Shown here: in pieces, positions 1 to 16,134 of the stretch | Layout: every line of letters starts with the position of its first letter | Numbering within the stretch: position 1 is the stretch's first letter | Assembly (NCBI GenBank): GCA_018398765.1 | Contig: JAHBMJ010001542.1 | Coordinates: forward strand, 1-30,160 | DNA length: 30,160 nucleotides | Direction: 5' to 3' | Origin: Chromera velia | Taxonomy: Eukaryota; Sar; Chromeraceae | Position numbers and translations under genes: made by a program | Notes under the pieces: generated by a model | The model's input: the letters and a program-made list of their open reading frames with translations, nothing else | What the model was told of the DNA's origin: nothing | Database searches by the model: none

Positions 1-886
1 GGGGGGGGTGTGAGAGAAGAAAACGCGTCTGCGTCATCCAGTCGTCGGATGACACGCTTCTCATCTTTACTACTAGTGCCTGCCTTTCTGCTTTCTCACT
101 CTTCAACCCCCTACGAGGCCCACAGAAGAGATCTCTTTCTAGCTTTTTCCCCACTTGTCCTTCTCTTTTCAACAGACAGAAATTCATGCACCCCCCGCCC
201 CTCGCACCACGGACTACATCTCTTGAGGGTCCCGCCAAAAAGGGGGGCAAGAGAAGATTGCCTCCTTGAAAGCATCAGAGACAAAACAGGCACAGAAGGA
301 GGGGGAGACGTGCGGGCTCGGCTCCGTCCGTTGGGATTGCTGCTGTTGGGGATGTGTCTCTCCGTCCGTCTTTTTCCTTCCTGTCGCTTCGGTGTGCTTC
401 ATCCCTGTACACCCCTACACCTTCTCTCACTCTTCCCGATTCGTCTCCCGTGAGACTGCCAACGACCCTCCGCGCCTGTGCCCTCAGCATTCCCCCCCCC
501 CCCACCCACCCACCCCCTCATATCCATCCCTCCACAGTTACGTCAAGACTTTTGCCCTGCCCTCGCCTCCCTGTCCCAACCCCCCTCTCAAACGAGACGA
601 ACGAAACAAAACAACCGGTCGACGCAGTCTCTCTCGCGTGTGTCTTTCTTTCTCTCTCTCCTTCTGTCTCTCTTCAAAAACCTCCACAGACAGAGCCCTC
701 TTGTCTTGCAACCAGATATCATCACCACAGACAGAAAAACAGACAAGGAGAACAGGCAGAATCCGATCCCACCCTGTCAAAAGAGTTTTTTCTCAAAAGG
801 AACCAACCAAACGGGAGGCTGCACCCACACCAGCAAATAATCAGTTGATCACTCAGCCTGCAGCCCCCCCTCGCCACCGCACCAGC
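1..886. other. 3' flank of psbF, no gene recognised
   Basis: The stretch downstream of the psbF stop is rich in C and T on the plus strand, with runs such as CTTTCTTTCTCTCTCTCC near 645-662. Several open frames exist in both strands, but none shows a known domain, and composition bias alone can keep such frames open. It probably holds the psbF 3' untranslated region and intergenic DNA. The window starts in a G run. Confidence 0.5.
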
Positions 887-2921
887 TTAACCTCTCTGGA
901 TAAACTGCATCGCAACGATTGCGCCCAGGAAAAATACGGTGGGAATGCCCAGGACGTGAATTGCGAGCCACCTGCAGCGAAGAGATCAACTCATGCACAT
1001 AGACTCTTTGCATTTCTCGTAGATGTATTGAATCAAAGGAAACAGAAACTCAGGAATTGAATGAAAGACGGGAAGGAATCGAATGGGAAGGCGCAAGCAA
1101 CAAGGTCAATGACAGAACTACAGAGGATGACCTGACGGTCGCGTGGCACAGACAGCAGAGCGGGAACCTGTTTGAAAGCCGGAAAAAAACGGGAGGCACT
1201 AAGAAGAATAATTAGCGGCTCAACACAACAATGTGCCAAACAAAACTGCAGCCCCCTCCCCTTCCCGACAGACAGACAAACAGACAGACCTGACAGTCAC
1301 GATGGGATAAGAGATGGCAAGGTTAATGTCCTCATCTCCGAACTCATCACTGCAACGCAACACATACATTTATGTACGTATGTTAGTGTATGTGTGTGCA
1401 CATACGGAAAGAAGAAGGCCTGCCCGCCCCACCAGAGCCTTCTACAGCAGCCCGCTCTACGCACACACACAACTTCAGTTCCCCTCCTCCAATCTTTTTT
1501 CGTCTCTCTCCGTTTCCCCTGCTACATCCCCCAAGAATTGCCGCCGCGTGTCCTCGCAACCTTATACCTGGGGAAGGACTCGCATCCTGTATGACGCATC
1601 TCAATCCAGAGTCCGTTCGTAATGACCAGTTTCCCTCTCAATCTCGAGAGCCGACCCTCCCGCGGCAGCCAGAGCTCATAGAGCCGAACCGTCTCCTCCT
1701 CACATACACCTTCTCTGCTGTTCACCGCCTTCCTACAACGATCCTCTGCTGCTCCTCTGGTCGCTCCTTGCTTCCGTCGCTTCTGACAACATCCACCGAC
1801 TCTGTCTCTCCCTCCCTTTCCTTCTGTGCGGGCAGCCGCTTCAACTCCCTCCATGGGAACCACTGGAGCCCCCCCAAAAGAGAAACCCCCCTTCGTCAAT
1901 CAAGAGAGAGGCTGCCCTGCCGCATCCTCTCACTCACGCACGTCGCAAGCCCTAGACAAGTCCCCCGAGAGATGGCAGGCAGGGCACACTACATGAAAAA
2001 GACATGGATGGACACGCACGCTGATTCACACACAACGCACGGACCTGAACTCATCGTCAAACACATACTCATCAGGTGCGACCTTGGTGGTCTGCTCTGC
2101 GGAGAGAATGGAGGCCATGCTGGGCTCGTCGAGGGTCTGCATGCACACACACAGAGAGACTATGTGTTACTAGGGACGCAAATGACATGGGTCAGAGCTT
2201 CATGCAACCTCCGGAAAGTCACCCGTCTCGTTTCTCTCTCCCACGAAAGACGAGAGGAGAAGGGTGCTAGCAGTCTCTTATCAGACAGGCTCACGAGGGT
2301 GCACGTTTCCAAATCACACCTTCACCGACAGAGCGAACGAGGAGCAAGGCAAACCGCGAGGAATTGAATAGGACAGGGGGAGACGAAACACAACGCGAGA
2401 GACTGACCAGCTCCTGGACGTCAGTCACGGCCGGCTGCACACAAGAACAAGGGCACAAAACACACACACAGTCTTCATACACATTCCAGAGAAAAGAGGC
2501 AACTGTTCCGACAAGAAAGCAAAAGCAGACGCAAAGTTCCCCGTCCACGTCTTTAAAGAAAAACGCCAGCTTCGTCACACCAAAAGACGGCCTGACTGAC
2601 CCTTCGTCGCTGAAGGAGGGCGGAACTCCGTGAAACAGAGGGGACGAAGGCTGCAGCAGAGGGGGGGGGATGGGGGGTCATCAAACCGTCATCCCACACA
2701 ACCGTAGAACGAGAAGAAATGGAGGAGACGCTGTTGGGTCGAGGTGGGTTTCAGACATTATTTCCGTCCGAATTTCTTTCTCCCATGGGGCCACTTAATG
2801 AAGCTGCATCTTACAGAAAGCACACAAGAGAAGTACACGGCTCGAGGGAACAGATGCTCAACGACCCACCATTGATGCATGAAAATACGCTGAGGCCAAC
2901 AAGCGCCAGGAGGAGCTTCAT
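887..2921 (-). CDS. psbF: Nuclear-encoded cytochrome b559 beta subunit (PsbF) with plastid-targeting leader
   Basis: Six exons on the minus strand: 2921-2870, 2650-2601, 2434-2408, 2136-2045, 1349-1290 and 971-887. They join in frame to 121 aa. PsbF is one of the two small membrane subunits of photosystem II that bind the b559 haem. The core is residues 86-121: [13 protein letters not shown], with the haem-ligand His at 99, then one membrane helix containing PTVFFLGAI, ending in AMQFIQR plus one Gly before TAA. This matches PsbF almost residue for residue. The N-terminus is a bipartite leader: signal peptide [17 protein letters not shown], then AFVPS, with Phe at the expected cleavage point, then a Ser/Arg-rich transit segment (19-34). 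Residues about 44-83 are an unusual acidic linker. The ATG at 2921 has A at -3 and starts the hydrophobic segment directly. All five introns end in TGCAG; donors are GTGGGT, GTCAGT twice, GTCCGT and GTCTGT. Identification of the core is very secure; the first three exons rest on phase, splice sites and leader logic. Confidence 0.9.
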
Positions 2922-3346
2922 CGTGACTGTTTGTGAAGAAAGAACGAGACACACAAGCGAAAAACTGTTGCAACTTCGATACGATAAGTCCCGGCTTTCA
3001 GAACACCCCAGCCAGCTTGTTGGCAAATTACGACTTGCTTGCGAGGTGGAGGAAAGAGCAAAGAAAGCAAGGCAAAAAGCACACCAACGGCTTGGTTGAC
3101 AGATTGAAGGGCAGCGTCTCAGGCGGATTCGGTCCCGCGGACCGCGAAAGGGAGATGCTTGCAGCGTCTTTTCTTAGGCTTCGGCATGTCCCGCTTTTCT
3201 GGCTCCAAAGAAATTTCGCACCGTAGGCCCCGCGCATTTTCCGTGGCCCCCGGGAAAAAAAAACGAAATTCGGCGTTCTGGGGCCACCACGTACGCGCGG
3301 AGAAGACCAAAACTTCGTGATCACGCCCCTTGCGCGCAAAATCCAC

Positions 3347-3364
3347 TGCATGCATGCGCATGCA
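3347..3364. promoter_or_regulatory. TGCATGC element cluster (candidate AP2-factor site)
   Basis: TGCATGCATGCGCATGCA occurs about 420 bp upstream of the helicase start and about 430 bp upstream of psbF. It contains overlapping TGCATGCA, TGCATGCG and CGCATGCA. TGCATGC-type words are known cis-elements in apicomplexan promoters and are bound by some ApiAP2 domains. Function here is inferred from sequence and position only. Confidence 0.5.
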
Positions 3365-3387
3365 CAGGGGCTGCACTTGCGACTGTG

Positions 3388-3413
3388 ACCGGCCACCATA
3401 AGTATCGGCCGGT
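3388..3413. repeat. GGCC inverted repeat in the shared promoter
   Basis: ACCGGCC at 3388-3394 pairs perfectly with GGCCGGT at 3407-3413 across a 12-nt spacer. It lies within the CpG-rich block between the divergent genes, so it could be a protein-binding palindrome as easily as a hairpin. Confidence 0.45.
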
Positions 3414-3786
3414 TTTCCTGGGCCCCGCAAAGTACCGTTCACCGCAAAAATCGTCTGCAAGTGAGCCTCGAAGGGTCGCTCGCACGGAGTCTCTTAATTT
3501 GCTTTTTCGTTTCAGCATGTTTCAGCCGCTTTTTTCGACCAGCCAGCCAAAAAGGGACACCATCGCCTGTTTTTGCCCCGCCCCTTGACTTTCACCTGTT
3601 CTGATCCGAGTGAAAGGAAGAGAAGAAGAGAGTGATCTCTGCCTCGAGCGTTCTTGACCGCTTCTTTTGCTCTTCGTGAGTTCGCGTGAACCTTCTGAAT
3701 TTTTGCAAACGCTTTTTCTCCAGCCGGTGCATCTGCACACGCACAAGAATTGATCGTCCACCTTTCTGCTTAGAAAACGATTCAAG

Positions 3787-8295
<4,509 letters not shown>

Positions 8296-11200
8296 GTAAT
8301 TTGACTTAGTCGTCAAGGAGAGAAGGGAAGGAGGAGGAAAGGAAGGGCAAAGGGAAACAAAGGAAATCGTTGCTTGCTTGTTTGGTGGGTCTGTCTGTCT
8401 GTCTGAACAATGAGTCTGTTTGTCTGTTAGGAGAATGAAATCCAAGTGGAGAGGGGAGGGAAGGGATTGGGTGGGTTGTCGGAGCTTAAGATGGAATTTT
8501 CGTCTCGTGGTGGAATGTGGGGGGAATCGGTTGTCTTGCTGGGGCATGCATGTAGAAGAAAGGGAAGGCAGTAAAAAAAATTGGGTGGGCGGGGAAAGGG
8601 GTGGGGAAAAGGAAAGCTAGGTTGGTTGAAGGAGTGTGCTTCTTTCCTTCACATCACGATTTGACTCGTTCATTGTTCATTTGATGTTCTCTCCACTCTC
8701 TCCTTTCTGGTCTTCGTGTCCTCCAATCTAAGAGGCTGGAAGAGAAGGGAGGGGTGTTTTTCTGTTTTCTGTTTCTAATGTGTGTTTCTTCCAGCCATTT
8801 GCCTGTCTGTCCGCTGGTGGTGGACGGAAGAAATGGAAGAAAACCTACTTGCATTTATTGGTCGGAAGGGAAAGGAAAAGAATTGCTCTTTCTCTTTTTC
8901 CTCCATCTGCTCATTCGTCTGTCTGTTTGTGGAAGAAAAAAGGAGGATTCGTTCGTTGGGTAGAAGGTCGTTAGGGTGGGTTTGTGAAATGAGGGAAGCT
9001 TGTGTGGAGAGAGTAGGGAGAACTCCCAACCCTCCATGCGCCTCTCACTCTCTTGTGTCTGTGTTTCTTTGTTATTGTGTGACTGTCTCTGTTCTCTGTC
9101 TGAAATCTCTTGTCGTTGAGTGCTGTCTTTCTTCCTGTCTATCTGCCTGATCTTCTATGTCTTCTTGACTCGACTTTCCTTTCCTCAGTTCGTCCAGCAG
9201 TCTTGCTCTTTTCTTCCTTCATTTGGTGAAATGAGTCGAGACAAGCAAGCAATGCGTTCTTGTTGAGTGAGAAGACAGACAATCAAGAAGCCTCGTGCAC
9301 CTAGATCGAAAGGTGCGAAGAAAGGGAAAAGCGAATGGAGGAAGAAGAGTGAAACAGGAAGCAACCTTACGTTCACGTCTGTGCGTGGACCGTGGAACGG
9401 TCTTCTCCATGTCTTCTACTGTGCCGTGTTTCCCCTTTCCATTCTGTGTGTGTGGGTGCGTGCATGCGTGAGTGAGTACGCGTGTGTCTGCATCTATGTT
9501 ACTGAGTGTGAGTCACATGATCTGAAAAAGGGACAGGAAGAGTCTCTCTGGATCTATCCGCAAGACGGCTCAGACAAATGAGTGAATGAGGTGCTTGGTA
9601 TGGGACCCCGAGAGAGGTGCTTGAAACACGGGGGCCTGAAAGAAGGGAGGAGGAAAGGATCTGAGGGAGTGGGGGCACATATGGAGGCAGAACGACCTCG
9701 TGTGCCGAAAGAGAGAAAGAATCAAAAGAACGTCAGCGAAGGAGTCGGAATGTGTGTGAGCAAGGGACAATCAGTCTCCTCTACTTGTCCTTTCTCCCTC
9801 CTCCTTGTTTACTGACTGTCTCCAATCGATCTATCTGAGTGATAGAAATGCAAGAAAGGAACGAAGCTCATGGTCTCTCTTCTGTACCGCTGTCGACCCT
9901 GTTTCCAGGTCCCCCTTTTCATCTCTGTTTGCCTGTAGAGTGTTGATTTGTGCTCACTAGCTTACATGGAGTGTGTGACAATCGCTTCGCTTCTATAAGT
10001 GTCTTTCTGGTTTCATGTTCTGTCTGTCTGGCTGGATCGTCTGTCAAAGGCGCAAAACCACTACGGTGTGAAAGGAAGCGAAGAGTGGGTTGGTTCCACG
10101 AAGACAGAGTGGTAAAAGGGGAACGCAACTTTGTCAATCAGTACAGGTGAGGCCTCCCTTGAATTCCTGCGCAAAACGATACAGAGAAACAGACAGACAT
10201 TATTCTTGTCTCCTCCCATTCTTTTGAATTCTTGCTCTTGCTCTATCTTTGAGTGACAACTCACACATTGACCAGTCTTGCTGCTTTATTCATTCACACA
10301 AAAAGCCTGCTGAGACTACTTCGAGCAGCTTCGACGCACGCATTAGAGACAAGAAGGCAGCTCGGAAAGTCTGCTGTTCAGAACAAACTTGAAAAATCCA
10401 TCACCCAACCGAGATGAGTTGAAAGTTTGAGGCAGAAAGAGGGTCTGCTTTCGCTGCCTTGGGAAATTATGCAGCCAGTGCAAAAAGACGACCAATCAGA
10501 TAGTCGTCCGTAGAACGAATAGAAAAGAAGCACGGCCTGCGGGATAGGAGAGATCACGCAGCAATGCTTCTCTCAGCCCCTCCCTGTTTTAGAAAGACAA
10601 CAAGAAAACGCCTTTTTCTTTCTACTTGAGTGAGATGTGTCGGACAACCAGCAAGAATTCTCATTAGATTCATGAGTCGCAAAGTGACAAACTATGTGCA
10701 TTGAATGAAGGGTCATGCAAGTGCTTGAGTACATGTGTGTGTGTGAGGTTGTGCTTGCTCGGGATTGGGCAAGCATGCTGTAGTACGTCTTTCTTTCTTT
10801 CATCCAAAAGAGAAAGGAAATCAATCAATTTTCCTGCTTCCTTCTCTCAACCAGCCAACAGTTGGATCCCATCCCTGCTTTTGTGAACGAAAGAAAAATG
10901 CAGAAGAAAGGAGTAAGGTTTGATTGAGCAGTCCTTTGCTCACAATGATCGTATTAATGAACAAGTGAATGCCGACTCCAAGACCCCTCTCCCCTTCCTT
11001 CTCCTTTCTCCCTTTTGAAGATTTGATTGTTGGTTGAACTGTGGACACCTGCGAGCAGGCTGCTTCAATGCTACCCCCCCCCATTCGAAAGGTCATGCCC
11101 CCCTCCCAGTCTGTCTGTCTGTGTCGGTCGGCAGAAAAAAAGAGAAAAATAAAAGGTTGACAGCCTGTAAACGTGTGCTGACTTCTTTACATTCTGCTCT

Positions 11201-14200
11201 TGCCTGATCTGCTAACCGATCTATCTCCCATCCCTTCTTCCTCCTCCTTCCAGTATGAGAGAGATGGGACCGGAGAGGAGGAGATGAGACGAGACTGCAC
11301 GCTGTTGTGCACAAGCCATCGACCCATCATTCGTTTGTATCCACCAAACATTCCACCAAACATCACGGACCTCACAAAAAGAAGGACAGCGGGTTTGGAG
11401 GAGGGAACAAACGACTGCAGATTGGTGCCTCTGCGTGCAGACAGAAACGGAGAGAGCCAGAAAAGGATCAAAGACCGAAGACGAAAGTCAAAACGAAGCG
11501 AAACAGACGAAACGAAGGAGACACACGACGTTCTGCAACACGAGAGAGAGAACACTTTTTTTTTGTCGACTGTTGGCTGGAGGAAAAAGCCGAAGTGGAC
11601 CGAAGGCTTTCTGCCTTCTTGCCCGTTCGTTCATTGACTCTGCCTGCCCCCCCTCCCCTGTTTTTGACTATCTGCCCACCCTCATGCTCTTCTTTCTTAT
11701 CCTGTGACCGTCGCTTCCTCCTTTGCGTCATCTCCTGTAATTCTTGCATGTGGAAAACAGACGAATGCCGATGAATTCATGAATGACTATCGCTGTGAGG
11801 AAGATGGGCACACTAGAGAAGTGACTTGCCTGCAGAGGGGAGACACACACTCAGACCCCGCACAAGAGAGTGAACAGAAAAGAAAGGCGCAAAGGAACGT
11901 TGCGCTGAGGGACCAACGTGGGCGCAAGTACCGCATCTCCCGTAATCTTACCTTGCTCTCGTGCCTGTGAGGGGTGTTTCATTAATTTCGTTGCCGTACA
12001 GACAGATGAGGCAGAGAGAAAGAGACCGAGCTTTGAGTTCGAATCTGGGGGCTGCGAGAGAGAGGACCGTCGAACCACAGACGACCGACGCAAAAAAATC
12101 CTTTCAGTCAGACAGAAAAGGCGCAGAAGGAAAGCCGAGAGAAGACGAAGAGCTAGCTTCCTTTTCAAAACGCTGCCTTCCCAATATGTCTGTCTGAATG
12201 CCCGTTCTTGGCAGAGAAGTTTTGCACGAACATCTCTTTTCCCCAATCCCTCAAAGAAAAAACGAGGGAGACAACGAAACCATGGACGAACAGCAGACGT
12301 ACCTGGAAAGCAAGGAAGGGAAAAAGGCGCTGAAATAGCCCTGGAAACGGAAAGCCGAGTGCAGCAGAATTCTATCTGACAGGAGGCGGGAGGGTCCTGA
12401 TGTCGAGATCTTTGTCGTTGGTATCCGTACTTTTTGTGTGTGTATTTTTGTGTGTACACATTTATTTGACTGATCTTTTCAACAGGTTGCATCGATTCAT
12501 CGTGCCACGGTCATCGTCAGACTGTGTTGACTTCTTCACGCATCCAAATGAACATATCTCTCTGTCTCTGTCTCTCCCCCCTCCTCGTCTTTTCTTCCTT
12601 TGAATTTGTTTCATCAACATTCGTGCGCTTACCGCTGTACTTCATGAACAATCAGTCCTCCCTCGCATTTTTTCTCGTTTCTACTGGCTGCCAGTTCTCT
12701 CTGGGTGCACACAAGTAGGAGAGCCCGAAACCGACCGAGCAGTCAGTCGATCCTCGACTAATCAAAAGGTCAGATCAGGACAGCGAGTGGGTACAGAAGA
12801 TAATGAAAAAGTTCGTCTCTCAGTGCTTGCAGAGAGAAGGAGCACAGATGTCCAGACGACGGCGACAAGAAAAGAGACCCGGGTAACGGAAAGCAGCGAA
12901 CAGACGAAGCAATAATTCTCGCAAAGAGTGCGGAAGAAGAAAGGGCAAATGTGGGCACCTCGCTGCGGTCATGCGAGCTGCGAGACAGAAGCAATCAAAC
13001 TTGCCAGTCAAAACATACAGAGCAAAACATTCTTTCTGCCGTTCTCTCTCTTCTCCTCTCTTCTTCCCAGGTCCCTCTGATCGATAGAATAAATACAGAA
13101 AGGCAGAAAGTCGAATAAATTACTACCCCTTTTTAATAGATCCAAGTCTTCTCCTGTCACCCCGTCTACAGTTTTTTCTTCCCATTGCATGTCGTGTAAC
13201 CCTTGTTTTCTTTTCGCACATTATTACAAGAAGATTCCCTACCGCGCAGAAGGACATAAAAGATGCAGCAGGGTTTTGAGTGAAGGAGGGAAGAAAAACA
13301 GTTCACAGGCGAGGAAAGGGGGGAGACGGAAGACGTTCGCCTCCGCCTCCTTCGGCAAGGTTGTTCAAAGCTTCGTTTTGACTTGCTGCGTGTGTCTGTC
13401 CTAACGAAACCAGCAGAGAAAAAAAGATCAAAACGTGTTCACGCAGAAAGAGAAGATAGGGAATTCAACAGATTCTGAGCGATAAGTGAGGACGAAGTGG
13501 GGAATGTGCGTTGAAGAAAAAGCAAGAGAGAGTCCGCCTAACCTATTAGAAGGAAGTTATGACAAGGAAGGACAGGCGAAAGTTTGGACGGGGAGACAGG
13601 GAAAAGGAAGAGAGAGAGACAATGACAGAAAGACAGAGTCGCTGAAATCACCCGCCGCATGTTTGCTCAGGGCTCTTTCTCTTTTTGTCTTCCATTCTCC
13701 ATCTCTTTTCTTCTGGAAGCCTCTTAAAAACGGTTTTTTTGTCCTGTGAGATGACTCAAAGAAAAATGAATATTTCGCCAACTCTACAAACGTAGCCGGT
13801 AGCCGCTTCTTACCTTCATGGTGGACTTATTGGCTTCTACGTTTCGTCAAGCTTCTCTGTCCTCCCTCAAGAAGTCGGAAACAAAAACGAGAAAGATCCT
13901 CAGTGCAAGTCCAGTGCAACCTCTCTCTCCCTCATGTTCTTTCCCTCTCTCCTCTCTTTTCGCTTTGTTTGTCTGTCACGAAGTCTGACAGCGACAAACA
14001 AGAAAGGTGAGGGGAGGGAGGAGGAGCGTCCAGAGGGTGTGAAAGGAGGAAGGAGGAAAGAGCGAACAGAAGAAAAAAGAGGGGGGATTGTAGGGGAAGG
14101 GAGGGGGTTTTGGCTCGGGTGGTCTGCGTACTGGGGGGAAAAAAGGGAAGAGAGACGCCTTCCAGACCCCCTTTCTTCATTTCTGTCTGTTCGTCTCCAG

Positions 14201-16069
14201 TACGAACAGGGTCTGCCTTCTCGTCAGTCAATTCGATCAACACACACATATTCACTCCGAATCGTATTCTGTTACGTCGAATTGACGACACAGTCTGATG
14301 GAGGGTCGGTTCACGTCGCACATGGAAACCGAAAATAAAACACTCACTAGCTGCTCCGTCTTTCTTGTTCAAATTTCTCGTGGTTCTCTGCCTGCCAGTC
14401 TGCGTGTGACTTGCGGTGAGGTGCGTATGACTGCAACCAAAAATAGAGCACTGAAGGATTCCTTATCGTGCTGGGTAGCATCCCTCTTCTGTTCTCTTCC
14501 CGTCTCCTCTCTTAGTCATTATTGACGAAGGAGCGCAGGAAAAGACTTCGATGCAACCTCTAGCAATGCGGCAGGAAGGAATTTCCGCGATGACAAGTGC
14601 AGAGGGGCAGCGGGAATGCAGACACTTTCGTCTCTCGTTTTCCGCTTCCTGGCCTGCGTGAGAGAAACGAGGTTAGCAGGGCGAGAGAAAGATCGGAAGC
14701 GAAGAGAAAAAGAAATGCGAGAGCACGGACGGAAGACAGAACAGGCGGCTTGACAGAAGTCAAGAGGTTCGCACGGGTCGGTTTGTTTCTTAATTTCTTT
14801 TGTCGTTGGAGGCGTCGTTTGTCTGTCGAGTAATAACGCGAAGAAAGGGTAGACAACCGATCGGAAAATGTCTCGATCGATGGAAGTATTTAGAGACAGA
14901 CGGGCAGAATGAAAATCAGAAGGCTTCCTTCGATGTCTGTCCGTGGGGTCTGTGAGTCAGTCACTATCTGTTTATTTCACCCTTTTTTGAAGAGATGGAG
15001 GATTGATATCAATTCGGACGACTCTCTGCCATCTTGTGCTGAGTTTTCTATCTGTCCCTCCGTCCTTGCTGGGTGTGTCTCTTTCTCTGCCTTCTCTCTC
15101 TACGCCCAACCGCGTTCTCATTTGCCTGCATATCCTCTCTCTCTCATTCATTGACTCATTCATGTATTACAACAATTCACTCAACGTGCTCTGAAAGACA
15201 GCTTCTGTCCTGCCCCCCCCCTTCTCTCTAGAAAGAAGCCTCTTGTCAAAGGCAACTAACGCAACCCGGTGCAAAAGAGGGCAGGGAAGGAGAAAGATTG
15301 CAGGGGGGCAAGGTGAATAGGCAAAAGCAGAGACAAACAGAGAGAAAGAATACAAGAGCGGCTTGCTTGCTGTCGCTGCGTCGGTCTGGCTGCCTTGAAA
15401 AAGAAAGAAAGAAAGAGAGGGGGATTTCTTCCCCGCTCTCTTTTATCAGCCTCCCATGGATGCATGTTCTAAAATATGGTTCACGGTGTTTCCAGGAAGG
15501 GATGTGAAGGAGGAAAGAGATCGAGGAACAGACAACGATCCATTTATTGAAATAACAAACAAAGTGAGATGTGGGGGAGGCATTGTGTGACTGCCAGCCA
15601 ACGAGAAAGTGTGACGAAGAGGAGAAGCACACTGGCGCCCCCCCCCCTCCAGCAGCCCCTTCTGGCATTCTTGTCTGTGTGTTTGTTTGTGAGGGAAAGG
15701 TTTATTTTTGTGCGAAGGGGTGGATCGATCAAGCGCTCTTTTCTGACTTTCTGATAAGACCCCGCTTCGGGAAGAGAGCTTCCCTGCTTTGAAACGAAGG
15801 GAAAGGACGCGGGTGTTCTCAGCATTAATTTGACTGAATTTCTCAAACCAACTCACCTTTCTTCATCTTCCTCCCCTCTTCCCTCAGTCTGTGTGTATGA
15901 TGTGTCTGCTCCCCTCCCTCAAGCTGTGTGTGTGTCTTCTTGCCCCCCACTCTTTGTGTCAGCCCCCCTCACTCCAATCCTATGTCCATGTCTTTCTCTG
16001 TCTCCGCCCCCTTTCTGACAGATGCTTGTCGATCTAGAGCTTTCACCAAGCAAAGGCGGACACGGAGTG

Positions 16070-16134
16070 AGAAAAAGAAAGACAGAACAGAAAGAAAGAA
16101 AGACAGAAAGAAAGAAAAGAAAGAAAGAAAGAAG
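16070..16134. repeat. GAAA-type purine microsatellite
   Basis: An imperfect run of GAAA and GACA units with no pyrimidine other than scattered C. A shorter GAAA run occurs at about 15400-15418. Confidence 0.9.

Larger units (their letters stand above)
2922..3786. promoter_or_regulatory. Shared bidirectional upstream region of psbF and the helicase gene
   Basis: These 865 bp separate the start codons of two divergent genes, so both promoters must lie here. The part from about 3200 to 3480 stands out from the surroundings: it is rich in CpG and in GGCC/GGGCC words, and carries a TGCATGC cluster and a GGCC inverted repeat (listed separately). No TATA box is obvious. A pyrimidine-rich TTTCAG near 3513-3518 might be a 5'-UTR splice acceptor of the helicase transcript, but it lacks the TGCAG form seen elsewhere here. 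Confidence 0.6.

Noticed and set aside
1126-1170. Alternative psbF exon reading ...CHATVR before a GTCATC donor
   Set aside because: The exon at 1349-1290 gives SYPIVTVR in the right phase with a TGCAG acceptor. The alternative ends in TVR by chance and has an AACAG acceptor.
1390-2367. Plus-strand open frame of 325 codons
   Set aside because: It runs antisense through psbF exons and introns, has no domain, and its openness follows from the pyrimidine bias of the region.
12028-12053. GAGTTCGAATC resembling a tRNA T-arm
   Set aside because: The T stem has mismatches and no matching acceptor stem or D arm lies about 70 nt upstream.
12718-12893. Plus-strand frame ending ...EWVQKIMKKF... with faint chemokine-like look
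   Set aside because: A short chance resemblance, no cysteine pattern, no proper acceptor, and not credible in an alga.
12818-13190. Two-exon minus-strand frame of about 109 aa starting at 13190
   Set aside because: Its intron would be only 41 nt and its acceptor is CGCAG. Other introns here are over 200 nt with TGCAG, and no homology is recognised.
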